From Actinomycetes bacterium (lineage in GTDB: Bacteria > Actinomycetota > Acidimicrobiia > Acidimicrobiales > Acidimicrobiaceae): DNA of 64,000 nt. Shown piece by piece: positions 14,268-23,562 of this stretch; the stretch's first letter is position 1, and each line of letters starts with the position of its first letter. The notes below the pieces were generated by a model that was not told the DNA's origin, did no database searches, and saw only the letters and a list, made by a program, of their open reading frames with translations. The stretch is taken from NCBI GenBank assembly GCA_021819205.1, contig JAKARV010000001.1, positions 83,686 to 147,685 of the forward strand. The letters run 5' to 3'. A program made the position numbers and the translations under genes.

Positions 14268-14382
14268 CGCTAGTATTGTTAGGTCGTTTCTTAGTCCGGT
14301 TGTGCCTCCGTGGGACCCTCCGGCGCATTGAGAAAAGAGTGTTTGGGCGCGCTAGCGCGCGTATTCCCAGATTGAAGGATCC
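14268..14382 (+). promoter_or_regulatory. Leader upstream of rplC with 14-base palindrome
   Basis: This 115-base gap contains TAGTAT at 14271-14276 (a possible -10, no clear -35), the 12-mer CGGCGCATTGAG at 14321-14332 that also occurs before tuf at 12620-12631, and the perfect palindrome GCGCGCTAGCGCGC at 14347-14360, 22 bases upstream of the rplC ATG. A new promoter or a translational control element for the rplC-rplD series is plausible. Only the motifs themselves are directly supported. Confidence 0.4.
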
Positions 14383-15024
14383 ATGGCTACTAAGACAGTT
14401 GTAGGCGAGAAGGTTGGCATGACCCAGGTGTGGGTCGAAGGCGGGCGGGTGGTTCCGGTCACGGTTATCAGGGTGATTCCTGCCCGCGTGTTGCGGAAAA
14501 AGTCGGTAGAGACCGACGGTTACGAGGCGCTACAGGTCGCGGTCGGCTCTGTCCAACCGTCGAAACTTACCAAGCCGGTTCTGGGGCAGTTCACTTCGCG
14601 CGGCGTCGAGCCGGCGCGGGAGATCATGGAGTTCAAGCTTGAAGAGCTCTCCGGATACAGCGTTGGCGATGAGATCAGCGCCGGGGCGATTGAGAGTGGC
14701 GATCGCGTTGACGTGTTGGGTGTATCAAAGGGGCATGGCTTCTCCGGAGGGATGAAGCGGCACAACTTCAAAGGGCAGGGCGGAGGTCACGGCAATCACA
14801 AGAAGCACCGCGCTCCGGGATCGATCGGAGCGTGCGCTACCCCTGCCCGGGTCTTCAAGGGCACGAGAATGGCCGGACGCTACGGCGGCACCCGTACGGC
14901 GGTTCTCAACCTCGAGGTGGTCCGGTCGGAGCCAGAGCGCCAGTTGATTCTGGTGAAGGGCGCCGTTCCCGGTCCGCGGGGCGCGAAGGTAATAATTCGG
15001 GACACCGTGAAGGGCGGGAAGTAG
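14383..15024 (+). CDS. rplC: 50S ribosomal protein L3
   Basis: Early assembly protein whose long loop reaches the peptidyl transferase centre. The 213-residue product has the conserved [18 protein letters not shown] stretch and the [13 protein letters not shown] loop. It starts at ATG after GAAGG and ends two bases before the rplD start. From here to rplO the genes abut or overlap, which indicates one transcript. Confidence 0.99.
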   Translation: MATKTVVGEKVGMTQVWVEGGRVVPVTVIRVIPARVLRKKSVETDGYEALQVAVGSVQPSKLTKPVLGQFTSRGVEPAREIMEFKLEELSGYSVGDEISAGAIESGDRVDVLGVSKGHGFSGGMKRHNFKGQGGGHGNHKKHRAPGSIGACATPARVFKGTRMAGRYGGTRTAVLNLEVVRSEPERQLILVKGAVPGPRGAKVIIRDTVKGGK

Positions 15025-15026
15025 CC

Positions 15027-15689
15027 GTGGCTGGAAGTGAAGGTTTGGTTGCGAGGGTCATCGGCGCCGAAGGCGCGGTGGTAGGCGAGCGCGAATTGCC
15101 GGCTTCGGTATTCGGCAACGATCCTCGCATTCCGCTTTTGCACCAGGTAGTGGTTGCGGAGCAGGCGGCAGCGCGCGCCGGCACCCACTCGACCAAGACG
15201 CGCGCCGAAGTCTCCGGAGGTGGCGCGAAACCGTTTCGCCAGAAGGGCACCGGAAATGCCCGCCAGGGGTCGATTCGTGCGCCCCAATACAAGGGGGGTG
15301 GTGTCGTTCATGGTCCCAGGCCGCGCGACTACTCCCAAAAGCTTTCAAAGAAGATGGTTAGGGGCGCGCTGTGCGACGCGCTATCCGATCGGGCTCAGGG
15401 AGGGGCGATCTACATCTTTGGCGATGGGGTTTTTGACGCGATCTCGGCCAAGGTAGGTGCATCGGTTCTTGGGAACGCCGGCTTTGGTGAGTCAAAGGTA
15501 GCAGTTATCGCCATGGATGGGGACGCGACCCTGGTCAAGAGCCTTCGGAACTTGGCGCAAGTGCGGATCCAAAGCCCGGGTGCGCTGCTCACCTCCACCG
15601 TGCTCTCGGCGGATGCGGTCATCTTCACCGAGTCGGCGTTTTCGGAGATCGTTGAGCGTCTTTCCGGCGCGGAAGGGAGGCAGCAGTGA
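15027..15689 (+). CDS. rplD: 50S ribosomal protein L4
   Basis: Exit-tunnel protein; in E. coli it is also the autogenous repressor of the S10 operon. The 220-residue chain shows the hallmark loop (about residues 45-100) with [19 protein letters not shown] and [11 protein letters not shown] start it at GTG 15027, two bases after the rplC stop. The open frame extends back to 14832, but that part overlaps rplC and is not L4-like. The last codons overlap rplW by four bases. Confidence 0.98.
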   Translation: MAGSEGLVARVIGAEGAVVGERELPASVFGNDPRIPLLHQVVVAEQAAARAGTHSTKTRAEVSGGGAKPFRQKGTGNARQGSIRAPQYKGGGVVHGPRPRDYSQKLSKKMVRGALCDALSDRAQGGAIYIFGDGVFDAISAKVGASVLGNAGFGESKVAVIAMDGDATLVKSLRNLAQVRIQSPGALLTSTVLSADAVIFTESAFSEIVERLSGAEGRQQ

Positions 15690-15982
15690 GCGTGCTCGAC
15701 GAGTATTCGGTACTTCGGCGTCCCGTGGTGTCGGAGAAGAGCTATGGGCTGATGGACGCTGGCGTCTACACCTTCGAGGTAGAGCCTCGCGCTACCAAGA
15801 TCGATATCCAGCGGTCCGTGGAGCGGCTGTTTGACGTCAAGGTTGCCAAGGTTAACACGCTGGTCCGGAAGGGAAAGAGCCGCCGGAACCGCAAAACTGG
15901 CTTGGTCAGTAGGGAGTCTGATCGGAAGGTGGCCTACGTCACCCTTCGCGAGGGCTTCCAGATCGAGCTGTTGCAGAAGTAG
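15686..15982 (+). CDS. rplW: 50S ribosomal protein L23
   Basis: Tunnel-exit protein that docks trigger factor and SRP. The 98-residue sequence has the family pattern RPVVSEKSY at the N-terminus and [17 protein letters not shown] in the loop. The GTG start overlaps the rplD stop in a GTGA junction, so translation is probably coupled. rplB starts eight bases downstream. Confidence 0.98.
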   Translation: MSVLDEYSVLRRPVVSEKSYGLMDAGVYTFEVEPRATKIDIQRSVERLFDVKVAKVNTLVRKGKSRRNRKTGLVSRESDRKVAYVTLREGFQIELLQK

Positions 15983-15990
15983 GGAGTGGC

Positions 15991-16827
15991 ATGGCGATAC
16001 GCAAGAGAAAGCCAACGAGTGCCGGCCGGAGGTTTCAGTCGGTATCCAGCTTTTCGGAGATTACCAAGAGCAAACCAGAGAAGTCGCTGCTGGCTCCGCA
16101 GTCTTCTTCGGGAGGCCGAAACGCTATGGGCCGGAAGACGGCCCGGCACCGTGGCGGCGGCCACAAGCGCCAGTACCGGATCATCGACTTCAAGCGGGTC
16201 AAGGACGGGGTTGTGGCGACGGTTGCCGCGATCGAGTACGACCCCAATCGGAATGCGCGCATAGCGCTTCTGCACTACCACGATGGCGAGAAGCGCTACA
16301 TCTTGGCACCCAAGGGGCTCCAGGTGGGAGGCAAGGTCCAGTCTGGGCAGGGTGCTGACATCACGGTCGGAAACGCGCTTCCGCTCAGGCTTATCCCGGT
16401 TGGAACGGTAATCCACAACGTTGAGCTTCGCCCTGGCCAGGGTGGGAAGATCGCGAGGAGCGCCGGGATGAGCGTTCAACTTGTCGGCAAGGACGATACC
16501 TACGCCACTCTGCGGCTCCCTTCCACCGAGATGAGGAGGGTCCCTCTGGACTCGCGCGCCACCGTCGGGGAGGTTGGCAACTCCGAATTCGAGCTCATCT
16601 CGGTTGGAAAGGCTGGGCGCAGCCGGTGGAAGGGCGTACGTCCTCAGACACGGGGCGTGGCCATGAACCCGGTAGACCACCCGCTCGGTGGAGGAGAGGG
16701 CAAAACCTCTGGTGGTAGGCACCCGGTCTCGCCGTGGGGCAAGCCTGAGGGGCGCACTCGGCGCAGTCATCGCCCGTCCGACAAGTTGATTATCAGGCGC
16801 CGGCGTGGTCGCAGGGCTAGGAGATAG
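15991..16827 (+). CDS. rplB: 50S ribosomal protein L2
   Basis: Highly conserved protein needed for subunit joining and peptidyl transferase activity. The 278-residue product has the RNA-binding core and the C-terminal signature [20 protein letters not shown], with the functionally important histidine in that block. It begins at ATG right after the rplW stop and is followed by rpsS after two bases. Confidence 0.99.
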   Translation: MAIRKRKPTSAGRRFQSVSSFSEITKSKPEKSLLAPQSSSGGRNAMGRKTARHRGGGHKRQYRIIDFKRVKDGVVATVAAIEYDPNRNARIALLHYHDGEKRYILAPKGLQVGGKVQSGQGADITVGNALPLRLIPVGTVIHNVELRPGQGGKIARSAGMSVQLVGKDDTYATLRLPSTEMRRVPLDSRATVGEVGNSEFELISVGKAGRSRWKGVRPQTRGVAMNPVDHPLGGGEGKTSGGRHPVSPWGKPEGRTRRSHRPSDKLIIRRRRGRRARR

Positions 16828-16829
16828 GT

Positions 16830-17111
16830 ATGCCAAGGAGCTTGAAGAAGGGTCCGTTCATCGATGACCACCTTCTGAAGAAGGTGGACGACTTGAACGC
16901 AAAGAACGAGAAGCGGGTGATAAAAACCTGGTCGCGCCGGTCGACGATCATTCCCGATATGGTCGGCCATACCATCGCGGTTCACGACGGCAGGAAGCAC
17001 GTTCCGGTTTACGTCACCGAGTCGATGGTCGGACACAAGCTTGGAGAGTTCGCGCCTACGCGTACCTTCAGATACCACGCCGGCCAAGAGAAGGCTGCGA
17101 GGAGGCGGTAG
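16830..17111 (+). CDS. rpsS: 30S ribosomal protein S19
   Basis: Head protein of the small subunit that contacts S13 and the A-site finger. The 93-residue product begins [15 protein letters not shown] and contains [20 protein letters not shown] and the C-terminal [12 protein letters not shown] block, all typical. The stop TAG shares its last base with the GTG of rplV. Length and motifs are normal. Confidence 0.99.
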   Translation: MPRSLKKGPFIDDHLLKKVDDLNAKNEKRVIKTWSRRSTIIPDMVGHTIAVHDGRKHVPVYVTESMVGHKLGEFAPTRTFRYHAGQEKAARRR

Positions 17112-17731
17112 TGGCAGTTTTGCAGGAGCAAGCCTCCGCCCGCGCTGTTCTCCGGCACTATCGGATGTCCGCCACCAAGGCGCGTGAGGTGCTCGAGGTG
17201 ATTAGGAACAAGCCGGTCCAGGACGCGGTGGTCGCGCTGGCGTTGATCAACCGGGAGGCGGCTGAGGTTGTTGGCAAGGTGCTTGCCTCAGCGGTCGCGA
17301 ATGCGGCGACGCGATTTGGCCTTTCCGCTAGTGAAACGTATGTTGCGCTGGCCTACGCCGACGAGGGCTCGACGCTAAAACGGTTTCGGCCTCGGGCGCG
17401 TGGCCGTGCCACTCGAATTCGCAAGCGGAGTTGCCACATAACCGTGGTGGTCGCGGAGATGGATGACGAGATGAAGCGGCGACACGCGGCGAAACAGGCG
17501 AAGCAGCAGGCGGGCCAACGGGCGCGCCGGGTGGCGTCTTCGCGTAGGCGGCCGGAGGTGGTTGCCTCTGATGCAGGCGAGGCGGCGGATGTCGAGCAAG
17601 TTGAGGCTGTGCCAGCGGCCGAGGTGGTCGAGATCGAGGAGTCTTTGGCGTCGGAGCAGTCTGACGCCGTTGTTGTGGGTGAGGGCAGCGTGGATACAGG
17701 CGGCGCCGCTGGCGAAGAGGAGGACGAGTAG
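17111..17731 (+). CDS. rplV: 50S ribosomal protein L22 with acidic C-terminal tail
   Basis: L22 lines the peptide exit tunnel. Residues 1 to about 118 form the ordinary L22 core, including RMSATKAREVLEVIRNK and the beta-hairpin region RFRPRARGRATRIRKRS. Residues about 119-206 are an extra tail: first basic (KRRHAAKQAKQQAGQRARR), then strongly acidic and rich in Ala, Val and Glu, ending GGAAGEEEDE. Most bacterial L22 proteins are 110-120 residues; some actinobacteria have tails. The tail probably hangs from the ribosome surface and its role is unknown. Confidence 0.98.
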   Translation: MAVLQEQASARAVLRHYRMSATKAREVLEVIRNKPVQDAVVALALINREAAEVVGKVLASAVANAATRFGLSASETYVALAYADEGSTLKRFRPRARGRATRIRKRSCHITVVVAEMDDEMKRRHAAKQAKQQAGQRARRVASSRRRPEVVASDAGEAADVEQVEAVPAAEVVEIEESLASEQSDAVVVGEGSVDTGGAAGEEEDE

Positions 17732-17734
17732 CCG

Positions 17735-18634
17735 ATGGGCCAGAAGGTTCACCCGTATGGGTTTCGCTTGGGCGTGGTCACCGACTGGAAGTCGAGGTGG
17801 TACGCGGACAAGGATTATCAAAAGTGGGTGGTGCAGGACTACCAGGTTAGATCGTGGCTGATGAGGGAGCTTGCTACTGCCGCGGTGTCTCGGGTTGATA
17901 TCGAGCGCACTCGGGATCGGATCAAGGTCGACATTCATACTGCCCGGCCGGGAATCGTCATCGGGAAGAAGGGGGCGGAGGTCGATCGGCTTCGCCAGGC
18001 GCTGGAGAGGATGACCGGCTACCCCCGCGTTCAGCTTAACGTCGAAGAGGTGCGGCAGCCGGAGCTGGATGCGACGCTGGTCGCGCAGAGTATCGCCGAT
18101 CAGATTGCGCGCCGCGTGAGCTTCCGGCGGGCGATGAAGCGCTCGATTCAGATCGTAATGAAGGATGGGGGTCGCGGAGTAACCGTCCAGTGCTCCGGGC
18201 GCCTCGGGGGCGCCGAGATGGCAAGGCGCGAGACTCATCGCGAGGGCCGGGTGCCAAGGCACACGTTGCGGGCAGATATCGACTTCGGTTTGCGGGAGGC
18301 GCGTACCAACTCCGGGCTTGTCGGCGTCAAGGTATGGATTTACAAGGGCGATGTGGTCCCCTATCAGGTGGCTGCCGCCGGATCGGCTCGCGCGCGTCCC
18401 GTCTCCGAGGCTCGGCCAAAGCGGATCATTACCGCCGGTGGGGGACGTAGGCGGCAGGTTGCTGAGGAGCTGGCTGTTGCGGATCCGGCGGATGTGGTCG
18501 AGGTTTTGGAGCAAGCTGTGGTCGAGCCGGTTCCCGAGGAGCTGGAGCGCCTTCTTGCCGAGGAGGAGGAGATTGAGCGGCGCACCAAAGAGGAGGGGCG
18601 CGAGGCGCCTCACTTCAAGAAGGAGGTGGATTAG
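17735..18634 (+). CDS. rpsC: 30S ribosomal protein S3 with C-terminal extension
   Basis: S3 lines the mRNA entry channel with S4 and S5 and contributes to helicase activity. The 299-residue product has the KH domain with GIVIGKKG at residues 73-80 and the S3 C-terminal domain to about residue 215. A Glu/Val/Ala-rich tail of about 80 residues follows, with [20 protein letters not shown] and a likely helical [15 protein letters not shown] stretch. Like the neighbouring L22, it is longer than the E. coli protein (233 residues). It lies three bases after rplV. Confidence 0.98.
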   Translation: MGQKVHPYGFRLGVVTDWKSRWYADKDYQKWVVQDYQVRSWLMRELATAAVSRVDIERTRDRIKVDIHTARPGIVIGKKGAEVDRLRQALERMTGYPRVQLNVEEVRQPELDATLVAQSIADQIARRVSFRRAMKRSIQIVMKDGGRGVTVQCSGRLGGAEMARRETHREGRVPRHTLRADIDFGLREARTNSGLVGVKVWIYKGDVVPYQVAAAGSARARPVSEARPKRIITAGGGRRRQVAEELAVADPADVVEVLEQAVVEPVPEELERLLAEEEEIERRTKEEGREAPHFKKEVD

Positions 18635-18636
18635 CC

Positions 18637-19074
18637 GTGTTGATGCCCCGGAAGGTTAAGCATCGCAAGACGCACCGAGGCCGCCGCGAGGGCATGGCCA
18701 AGGGGGGCGTGGAGGTTTCGTTTGGCCGCTACGGCATCCAGGCGTTGGAGCCGGGATGGATAACCGCCCGACAGATCGAGGCGGCTCGAGTTGCGATGAC
18801 CCGCCACGTGCGCCGTGGTGGAAAGGTCTGGATTCGAGTTTTTCCGGACAAGCCGGTTACCAAGAAGCCCGCTGAGACCCGTATGGGGTCGGGCAAGGGG
18901 AATCCGGAGTTCTGGGTAGCGGTCGTCAAACCGGGCAAGATCCTTTTTGAACTGGATGGCGTTAGTGAGGAGCTTGGGCGTTCTGCCATGGAGCGGGCGA
19001 TTCAAAAGCTTCCTATCAAGGCCAGATTCGTGGTCAAGGAGGGGCTGGAGGCCACCGTCGGAGGTGTGCAGTGA
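18637..19074 (+). CDS. rplP: 50S ribosomal protein L16
   Basis: L16 organises the A-site tRNA path on the large subunit. The product of 145 residues begins [11 protein letters not shown], the classic family start, which supports the GTG at 18637 rather than the ATG two codons later; AGGAGG at 18623-18628 precedes it. The conserved [18 protein letters not shown] block is present. It overlaps rpmC by four bases (GTGA). Confidence 0.98.
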   Translation: MLMPRKVKHRKTHRGRREGMAKGGVEVSFGRYGIQALEPGWITARQIEAARVAMTRHVRRGGKVWIRVFPDKPVTKKPAETRMGSGKGNPEFWVAVVKPGKILFELDGVSEELGRSAMERAIQKLPIKARFVVKEGLEATVGGVQ

Positions 19075-19280
19075 CCACCGCCGGTGAGTTGAGGGAGATG
19101 CCGGTTTCTGAGCTGTTCGAGAAGCTCAAGGAGATTAAGGGAGACCTGTTCAAGCTCCGCTTTGCGATCGCGAGCGGGCAGGGCACGGAGACGGCGAAGC
19201 TAAAGACGTTGAAGCGGGAGATTGCCAGGATCGAGACGGTCATTGGCGAGAAGCGCCGCGAGGGAGCGAGGGTTCTGTGA
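19071..19280 (+). CDS. rpmC: 50S ribosomal protein L29
   Basis: Small two-helix protein near the tunnel exit, 69 residues. It has the expected [20 protein letters not shown] first helix and the second helix with [15 protein letters not shown] sequence ([16 protein letters not shown]). The GTG start overlaps the rplP stop by four bases, and its own stop overlaps the rpsQ start in the same way. Confidence 0.97.
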   Translation: MTTAGELREMPVSELFEKLKEIKGDLFKLRFAIASGQGTETAKLKTLKREIARIETVIGEKRREGARVL

Positions 19281-19549
19281 CGGGCGAAGAGATTAGGGAG
19301 CGTCCACAGCGCAAGGTTCGGGAAGGGACCGTGGTCTCGACCTCGATGGACAGTACCATCGTGGTGGTCGTTAACCAGAGGGTGCGCCACGCACGTTACC
19401 AGCGCACCATTTCGCGGCGAAAGCGGCTTTACGCTCATGACGCTGCGGGCGACGCACGTGTCGGTGACACGGTGGAGGTTGTAGAGACGCGTCCGCTTTC
19501 AAAGCTGAAGCGATGGAGGCTGGTGAGGGTAGTGGAGCGGGCGAGATGA
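19277..19549 (+). CDS. rpsQ: 30S ribosomal protein S17
   Basis: Primary binding protein of the 16S 5' domain. The 90-residue product shows the OB-fold motif [17 protein letters not shown], the basic loop RRKRLYAHD and the [19 protein letters not shown] signature. Start GTG in a GTGA overlap with rpmC; the stop overlaps rplN (ATGA). Slightly longer at the N-terminus than E. coli S17. Confidence 0.98.
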   Translation: MTGEEIRERPQRKVREGTVVSTSMDSTIVVVVNQRVRHARYQRTISRRKRLYAHDAAGDARVGDTVEVVETRPLSKLKRWRLVRVVERAR

Positions 19550-19914
19550 TTCAGCAGGAGACCCGGCTCAAGGTGGCCGACAACTCGGGAGCCAAGGAGG
19601 TGCTGTGTATCCGGGTGCTCGGTGGAAGCCGGAGGCGTTATGCGAGCATCGGGGACATCTTTATTGCCACGGTTAAGGACGCGATGCCCGGCGCCGCTGT
19701 CAAGAAGGGCGATGTCGTCAAGTGCGTAGTGGTGAGGACTCGCAAGGAGACTCGGCGGGCGGACGGCAGTTACATCCGGTTTGACGAGAATGCGGCGGTG
19801 CTGATCAACGATCAGCTTCAACCGCGGGGAACGCGCATCTTTGGGCCGGTAGGCCGCGAGCTCCGCGACAAGCGGTTTATGAGGATCGTTTCGCTTGCGC
19901 CGGAGGTGTTGTGA
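19546..19914 (+). CDS. rplN: 50S ribosomal protein L14
   Basis: Intersubunit-bridge protein and docking site for the silencing factor RsfS. The 122-residue product starts [19 protein letters not shown] and ends [15 protein letters not shown], exactly the canonical length. I chose the ATG at 19546, overlapping the rpsQ stop, over the in-frame ATG at 19513, which would add eleven unconserved residues inside rpsQ. Confidence 0.98.
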   Translation: MIQQETRLKVADNSGAKEVLCIRVLGGSRRRYASIGDIFIATVKDAMPGAAVKKGDVVKCVVVRTRKETRRADGSYIRFDENAAVLINDQLQPRGTRIFGPVGRELRDKRFMRIVSLAPEVL

Positions 19915-20219
19915 TGCGGCTGCGCAGTGGTGACAAGGTCAGGGTTCTTACCGGTAAGGACAGGGGTCGCGAGGGCGTCATCAGCATCTCCTTGCCGCGC
20001 AAAGGGAAGGTGATCGTGGAGGGTGTCAACGTTGTCAAGCGGCATACCAAGCCGCGCGACAATTCGACTCCCGGGGGGATCATCGACAAGCTGATGCCGG
20101 TGGACGCGTCGAACGTGGCGATTATCTGCAAGAAGTGCGGTCCGACCAGGATTGGAGTGCGTGCCGACGAGTTCGGCAAGCGGCTCCGGGTCTGCAAGAA
20201 GTGTGGAGGTGATCTGTGA
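19911..20219 (+). CDS. rplX: 50S ribosomal protein L24, zinc-ribbon type
   Basis: Assembly-initiating protein near the tunnel exit, 102 residues, with the KOW motif [16 protein letters not shown] at the N-terminus. Four cysteines form two CxxC pairs, C73/C76 and C95/C98, consistent with a bound zinc. Many L24 proteins keep only some of these. The start is either GTG at 19911, overlapping the rplN stop, or the adjacent ATG at 19914; the difference is one residue. Confidence 0.97.
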   Translation: MMRLRSGDKVRVLTGKDRGREGVISISLPRKGKVIVEGVNVVKRHTKPRDNSTPGGIIDKLMPVDASNVAIICKKCGPTRIGVRADEFGKRLRVCKKCGGDL

Positions 20220-20785
20220 ACACCCTCTCGCCGGAGAAGCCAAGGCTCAAGCTCAAGTACGAACAGGAGATCAAGGGGAGGTTGCTCGCCGAGCTTCAGG
20301 CCGGAAACGTCCACCAGGTGCCGGGCCTCGTCAAGATCGTCGTCAACATGGGCGTCGGCCGCGCAACCCAGCAGCAGTCGCTGTTGGAAGGCGCTCTTCG
20401 CGACCTGGAGACCATAACCGGCCAGAAGCCGATGGTACGCCGGGCGCGCAAGTCGATAGCCGCCTTCAAGCTGCGCGAGGGGATGCCGATTGGGGCGATG
20501 GTCACCCTGCGTGGTGACCGGATGTGGGAGTTCCTGGATCGGCTCATAGCGGTCGCAATTCCGAGAATCCGCGATTTTCGCGGCTTGAATCCGCGCTCTT
20601 TTGATGGTCATGGGAACTACACCTTTGGCGTCAATGAGCAGTTGATCTTTCCCGAGATCGACTACGACAAGATCGACGCGACCCGTGGCATGGATATAAC
20701 CATCGTAACCAGCGCAACGACTGATGACGAGGGAAGAGCGTTGCTCGCTGCGTTTGGGTTTCCGTTTCGAAAGGAAGGGCTCTAG
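20216..20785 (+). CDS. rplE: 50S ribosomal protein L5
   Basis: 5S rRNA-binding protein of the central protuberance that contacts P-site tRNA. The 189-residue product contains [33 protein letters not shown] and the C-terminal [19 protein letters not shown] block. It begins at GTG in a GTGA overlap with rplX and is directly followed by rpsN with no gap. Confidence 0.99.
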   Translation: MNTLSPEKPRLKLKYEQEIKGRLLAELQAGNVHQVPGLVKIVVNMGVGRATQQQSLLEGALRDLETITGQKPMVRRARKSIAAFKLREGMPIGAMVTLRGDRMWEFLDRLIAVAIPRIRDFRGLNPRSFDGHGNYTFGVNEQLIFPEIDYDKIDATRGMDITIVTSATTDDEGRALLAAFGFPFRKEGL

Positions 20786-20971
20786 ATGGCCACCAAGGCT
20801 TTGAGGGCAAAGCAGCAGCGGGTTCCCAAGTACCGCGTACGCGCCTACACCAGGTGCCAGCGGTGCGGCAGGCCGCACGCTGTCTATCGGAAGTTTGGTT
20901 TGTGTCGCATCTGCCTTAGGGTTATGGTCCATCAAGGCGAGGTGCCCGGCGTTACCAAGGCGAGCTGGTAG
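20786..20971 (+). CDS. rpsN: 30S ribosomal protein S14, zinc type
   Basis: Short (61-residue) zinc-binding form of S14. The four ligands are C24, C27, C40 and C43 in [10 protein letters not shown] and LCRICLR. Some actinobacteria also carry a zinc-free paralogue used under zinc starvation; none is in this window. The ATG follows the rplE stop directly. The symbol rpsZ is also used for this form. Confidence 0.98.
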   Translation: MATKALRAKQQRVPKYRVRAYTRCQRCGRPHAVYRKFGLCRICLRVMVHQGEVPGVTKASW

Positions 20972-20980
20972 GAGGCTTAC

Positions 20981-21391
20981 ATGAGTATGACCGATCCTAT
21001 TGCAGATATGCTTACCCGGCTTCGCAATGCGAGCAAGGTTCGTCACGACACCGTCACCATGCCCGGGTCCAAGATCAAGGAAGCTATCGCGGAGATCCTG
21101 AAGCAGGAGGGTTATATCGACGACTATCGAGTGATATCGGCGGATTCCCGGCCAGGCTCGGTGCTCGAGGTGAAGATGCGTTACGTTGGCGACCGGCGCA
21201 ACCGGGCGGCGATCAACGGTATAAAGCGAGTCTCCAAGCCGGGGCTGCGGGTCTACACCCAGGCGGCATCGGTCCAGCGGGTGCTGGGAGGCATGGGCAT
21301 CGCGGTTCTTTCCACTTCAAAGGGCCTCATGACCGACCGTGACGCGCGCAGGCAGGGCGTGGGCGGCGAGGTTATCTGCCATGTCTGGTAG
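20981..21391 (+). CDS. rpsH: 30S ribosomal protein S8
   Basis: Central-domain assembly protein; in E. coli it represses the spc operon by binding the rplE leader. The 136-residue product starts [17 protein letters not shown] and ends with [20 protein letters not shown], the normal signature. It begins at ATG nine bases after rpsN, with GGAGG ahead of it. Confidence 0.99.
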   Translation: MSMTDPIADMLTRLRNASKVRHDTVTMPGSKIKEAIAEILKQEGYIDDYRVISADSRPGSVLEVKMRYVGDRRNRAAINGIKRVSKPGLRVYTQAASVQRVLGGMGIAVLSTSKGLMTDRDARRQGVGGEVICHVW

Positions 21392-21402
21392 AGGAGGTTC
21401 GA

Positions 21403-21942
21403 GTGTCGCGAATAGGTAAGCAGCCGGTTGCGGTGCCGGCGAACGTAAAGGTTGCGCTCGATGGGAGCACAATAAGCGTTGAAGGGCCGATGGGTGCGCT
21501 GAGCCGGGTGCTTCCCGGTGAGGTGACCGTGGTGTCGGATGATGGTGTTCTCAAGGTCGAGCGCAAGGATGACTCGAGGACGGCTCGGGCGATGCACGGG
21601 CTGTCGCGTACGCTGGTGGCCAACATGGTCACCGGGGTTACTGCAGGGTTCGCCAAAAGCCTGGAGATCGTCGGGGTTGGCTATCGGGCTCAGGCGAAGT
21701 CGCCGAGTCAGCTGGAGCTTTCGCTCGGGTTTTCGCATCAGGTTATCGTGGAGGCTCCGGCGGGCATCGGGTTTGAAACTCCCACCCCTACGCGCATCGT
21801 GGTCAAGGGGATCGACAAGGAGCTCGTGGGCCAGGTGGCCGCCAACATCAGGAAGATTCGCAAGCCGGAGCCGTACAAGGGCAAGGGCGTGCGGTACGAG
21901 GGCGAGCGGGTGCTCCGCAAGGTTGGAAAGGCCGGGAAGTAG
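21403..21942 (+). CDS. rplF: 50S ribosomal protein L6
   Basis: L6 sits near the factor-binding site and sarcin-ricin loop. The 179-residue product starts [12 protein letters not shown], repeats the two L6 domains, and has the C-terminal signature [21 protein letters not shown]. The GTG start is preceded by GAGGAGG. Normal length and context between rpsH and rplR. Confidence 0.99.
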   Translation: MSRIGKQPVAVPANVKVALDGSTISVEGPMGALSRVLPGEVTVVSDDGVLKVERKDDSRTARAMHGLSRTLVANMVTGVTAGFAKSLEIVGVGYRAQAKSPSQLELSLGFSHQVIVEAPAGIGFETPTPTRIVVKGIDKELVGQVAANIRKIRKPEPYKGKGVRYEGERVLRKVGKAGK

Positions 21943-21949
21943 GTCGTAC

Positions 21950-22309
21950 ATGGCATCGAAGCAGCAGAAGAGTGCGATCGCAAGGCGGCACTCCCGGGTG
22001 CGCACCAAGGTAGCGGGGACGGCGGCCAGGCCAAGGCTCGCGGTTTACCGCTCAAACAGGCATATGATCGCCCAGGTAATCGACGATTCAAGGGGTGTCA
22101 CCGTGGCATCGGCGTCGACCATCGAGTCCGGGTCGAGGGGCGGTTTCACATCGAACCGCGAGGCGGCTGCGGGAGTCGGGCGCTTGGTGGCCGAGAGGGC
22201 AATCTCCGCCGGCGTTCGCCAGGTCGTTTTTGACCGCGGTGGTTTCCAGTATCACGGTCGGGTCGCGGCGCTTGCCGAGGCGGCCCGCGAGTCGGGATTG
22301 GAGTTTTAG
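21950..22309 (+). CDS. rplR: 50S ribosomal protein L18
   Basis: 5S rRNA-binding protein of the central protuberance. From ATG 21950 the product has 119 residues: a basic N-terminus, [20 protein letters not shown], and the C-terminal [21 protein letters not shown] signature. The open frame continues upstream through rplF to 21539, but that part is in the wrong frame of rplF and is not L18. The stop TAG shares a base with the rpsE start. Confidence 0.98.
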   Translation: MASKQQKSAIARRHSRVRTKVAGTAARPRLAVYRSNRHMIAQVIDDSRGVTVASASTIESGSRGGFTSNREAAAGVGRLVAERAISAGVRQVVFDRGGFQYHGRVAALAEAARESGLEF

Positions 22310-22851
22310 TGGCCGAGAGCCAGTTCGAAGATCGTACCATCAAGGTCAACCGGGTTTCCAAGGTGGTAAAGGGAGGCCGGAGGTTTTCTTTCACGGCGCT
22401 TATGGTGGTCGGTGACCACGATGGGCGGGTGGGTATCGGCTATGGGAAGGCCAAGGAGGCGAGCATTGCCGTGCAGAAGGGGGTCGAGGAGGCCCGCCGC
22501 AAGGCGGTGAAGGTCCCGCTTGCCGGCACTACCATTACCCACCCGGTTATCGGAGAGGCCGGAGCAGGGCGCGTACTGTTGAAGCCGGCGGCTCCGGGAA
22601 CCGGGGTTATCGCCGGCGGCGCGGCTCGGATCATTCTGGAGATGGCCGGGATCACCGACGTACTTGCAAAGTCGCTGGGCTCGTCTAACGGCATCAACGT
22701 TGCCCACGCCACCATGGATGGGCTTTCGAAGCTGATGAGCCCGGACGAGGTTGCGGTGGCGCGAGGAAAGTACCCGGATCAGGTGGCGCCGAAGGGGATG
22801 CTGGCGGCGTACCGCGAGCGCAGCCAGCAGAAGGAGTCTCACGGTGAGTAG
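22309..22851 (+). CDS. rpsE: 30S ribosomal protein S5
   Basis: Small-subunit protein at the mRNA entry and accuracy centre. The 180-residue product has the dsRBD-like N-terminal domain ([18 protein letters not shown]) and the second domain with [19 protein letters not shown]. It begins at GTG on the last base of the rplR stop and overlaps rpmD by eight bases. No deviation noted. Confidence 0.99.
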   Translation: MAESQFEDRTIKVNRVSKVVKGGRRFSFTALMVVGDHDGRVGIGYGKAKEASIAVQKGVEEARRKAVKVPLAGTTITHPVIGEAGAGRVLLKPAAPGTGVIAGGAARIILEMAGITDVLAKSLGSSNGINVAHATMDGLSKLMSPDEVAVARGKYPDQVAPKGMLAAYRERSQQKESHGE

Positions 22852-23044
22852 CGCGTTGAGAATACGGCAGGTTCGCTCCCAGATCGGATCCAAACCGGTA
22901 CACCGGGGGACGTTGCGTGCTCTTGGGCTCGGACGTATCGGTCGCGAGCGGGTCATGGCGGACTCTCCCTCGGTGCGCGGGATGATCGCCAGGGTCTCGC
23001 ACCTTGTTGTGGTGGAGCCTGTTGATGTCGAGGAGGATGCATGA
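22844..23044 (+). CDS. rpmD: 50S ribosomal protein L30
   Basis: Small bacterial L30, 66 residues. The start GTG at 22844 lies inside the end of rpsE, after AAGGAG. Family features are [26 protein letters not shown] and a C-terminal VEPVDVEE (quoted in parts). The reading frame is open further upstream, but homology begins here. It overlaps rplO by four bases. Confidence 0.96.
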   Translation: MSSALRIRQVRSQIGSKPVHRGTLRALGLGRIGRERVMADSPSVRGMIARVSHLVVVEPVDVEEDA

Positions 23045-23541
23045 TATATCTTCACGATCTGAAGCCGGCCGCGGGTGCCAAACACCCCAAGAAGCGGGTT
23101 GGACGGGGAATCGGCGGCAAGGGCGGAAAGACCGCGGGACGTGGTACCAAAGGCCAGGGGGCCCGCGATACCATCCCGGTAGGTTTTGAGGGTGGCCAGC
23201 TTCCCCTGACCCAGCGGATTCCAAAGTTGAAGGGGTTTGCCAACCCGTTCCGGGTGGAGTACTCGGTGGTCGGTCTTGATGATCTGGCCAAGTTCGTTGC
23301 CGCGGGTGCCACGGTAGTCGATGTCGATGCGTTGGTTGCTGCGGGAGTCGTGCGCAAGGGAACCTTTGTCAAAGTTCTTGCCAACGGGGAGCTCCCGGCC
23401 GCAGTGACGGTAAAGGCCCATCGATTTTCCAAGAGCGCTCGCGAGAGGATAGAATCCGTTGGCGGGACGGTGGAACAGATCGAGCTACCGTTCAAGGCGG
23501 GGCGCCCGGCGGCACGCGGGAATGCCTTGATGAACCGTTAA
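23041..23541 (+). CDS. rplO: 50S ribosomal protein L15
   Basis: Late-assembly protein of the large subunit, 166 residues. It has the glycine-rich N-terminus KRVGRGIGGKGGKTAGRGTK and GFEGGQLPLTQRIPKLKGF, followed by the C-terminal RNase-H-like domain. The ATG overlaps the rpmD stop (ATGA). It ends 21 bases before secY. Confidence 0.98.
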   Translation: MIYLHDLKPAAGAKHPKKRVGRGIGGKGGKTAGRGTKGQGARDTIPVGFEGGQLPLTQRIPKLKGFANPFRVEYSVVGLDDLAKFVAAGATVVDVDALVAAGVVRKGTFVKVLANGELPAAVTVKAHRFSKSARERIESVGGTVEQIELPFKAGRPAARGNALMNR

Positions 23542-23562
23542 TCGCGGCGTTCCGGAGAAGCT

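Noticed and set aside
12583..14328. 581-codon minus-strand frame across tuf and rpsJ
   Set aside because: It spans two certain genes and the hairpins between them and has no recognisable domain. It is explained by codon bias.
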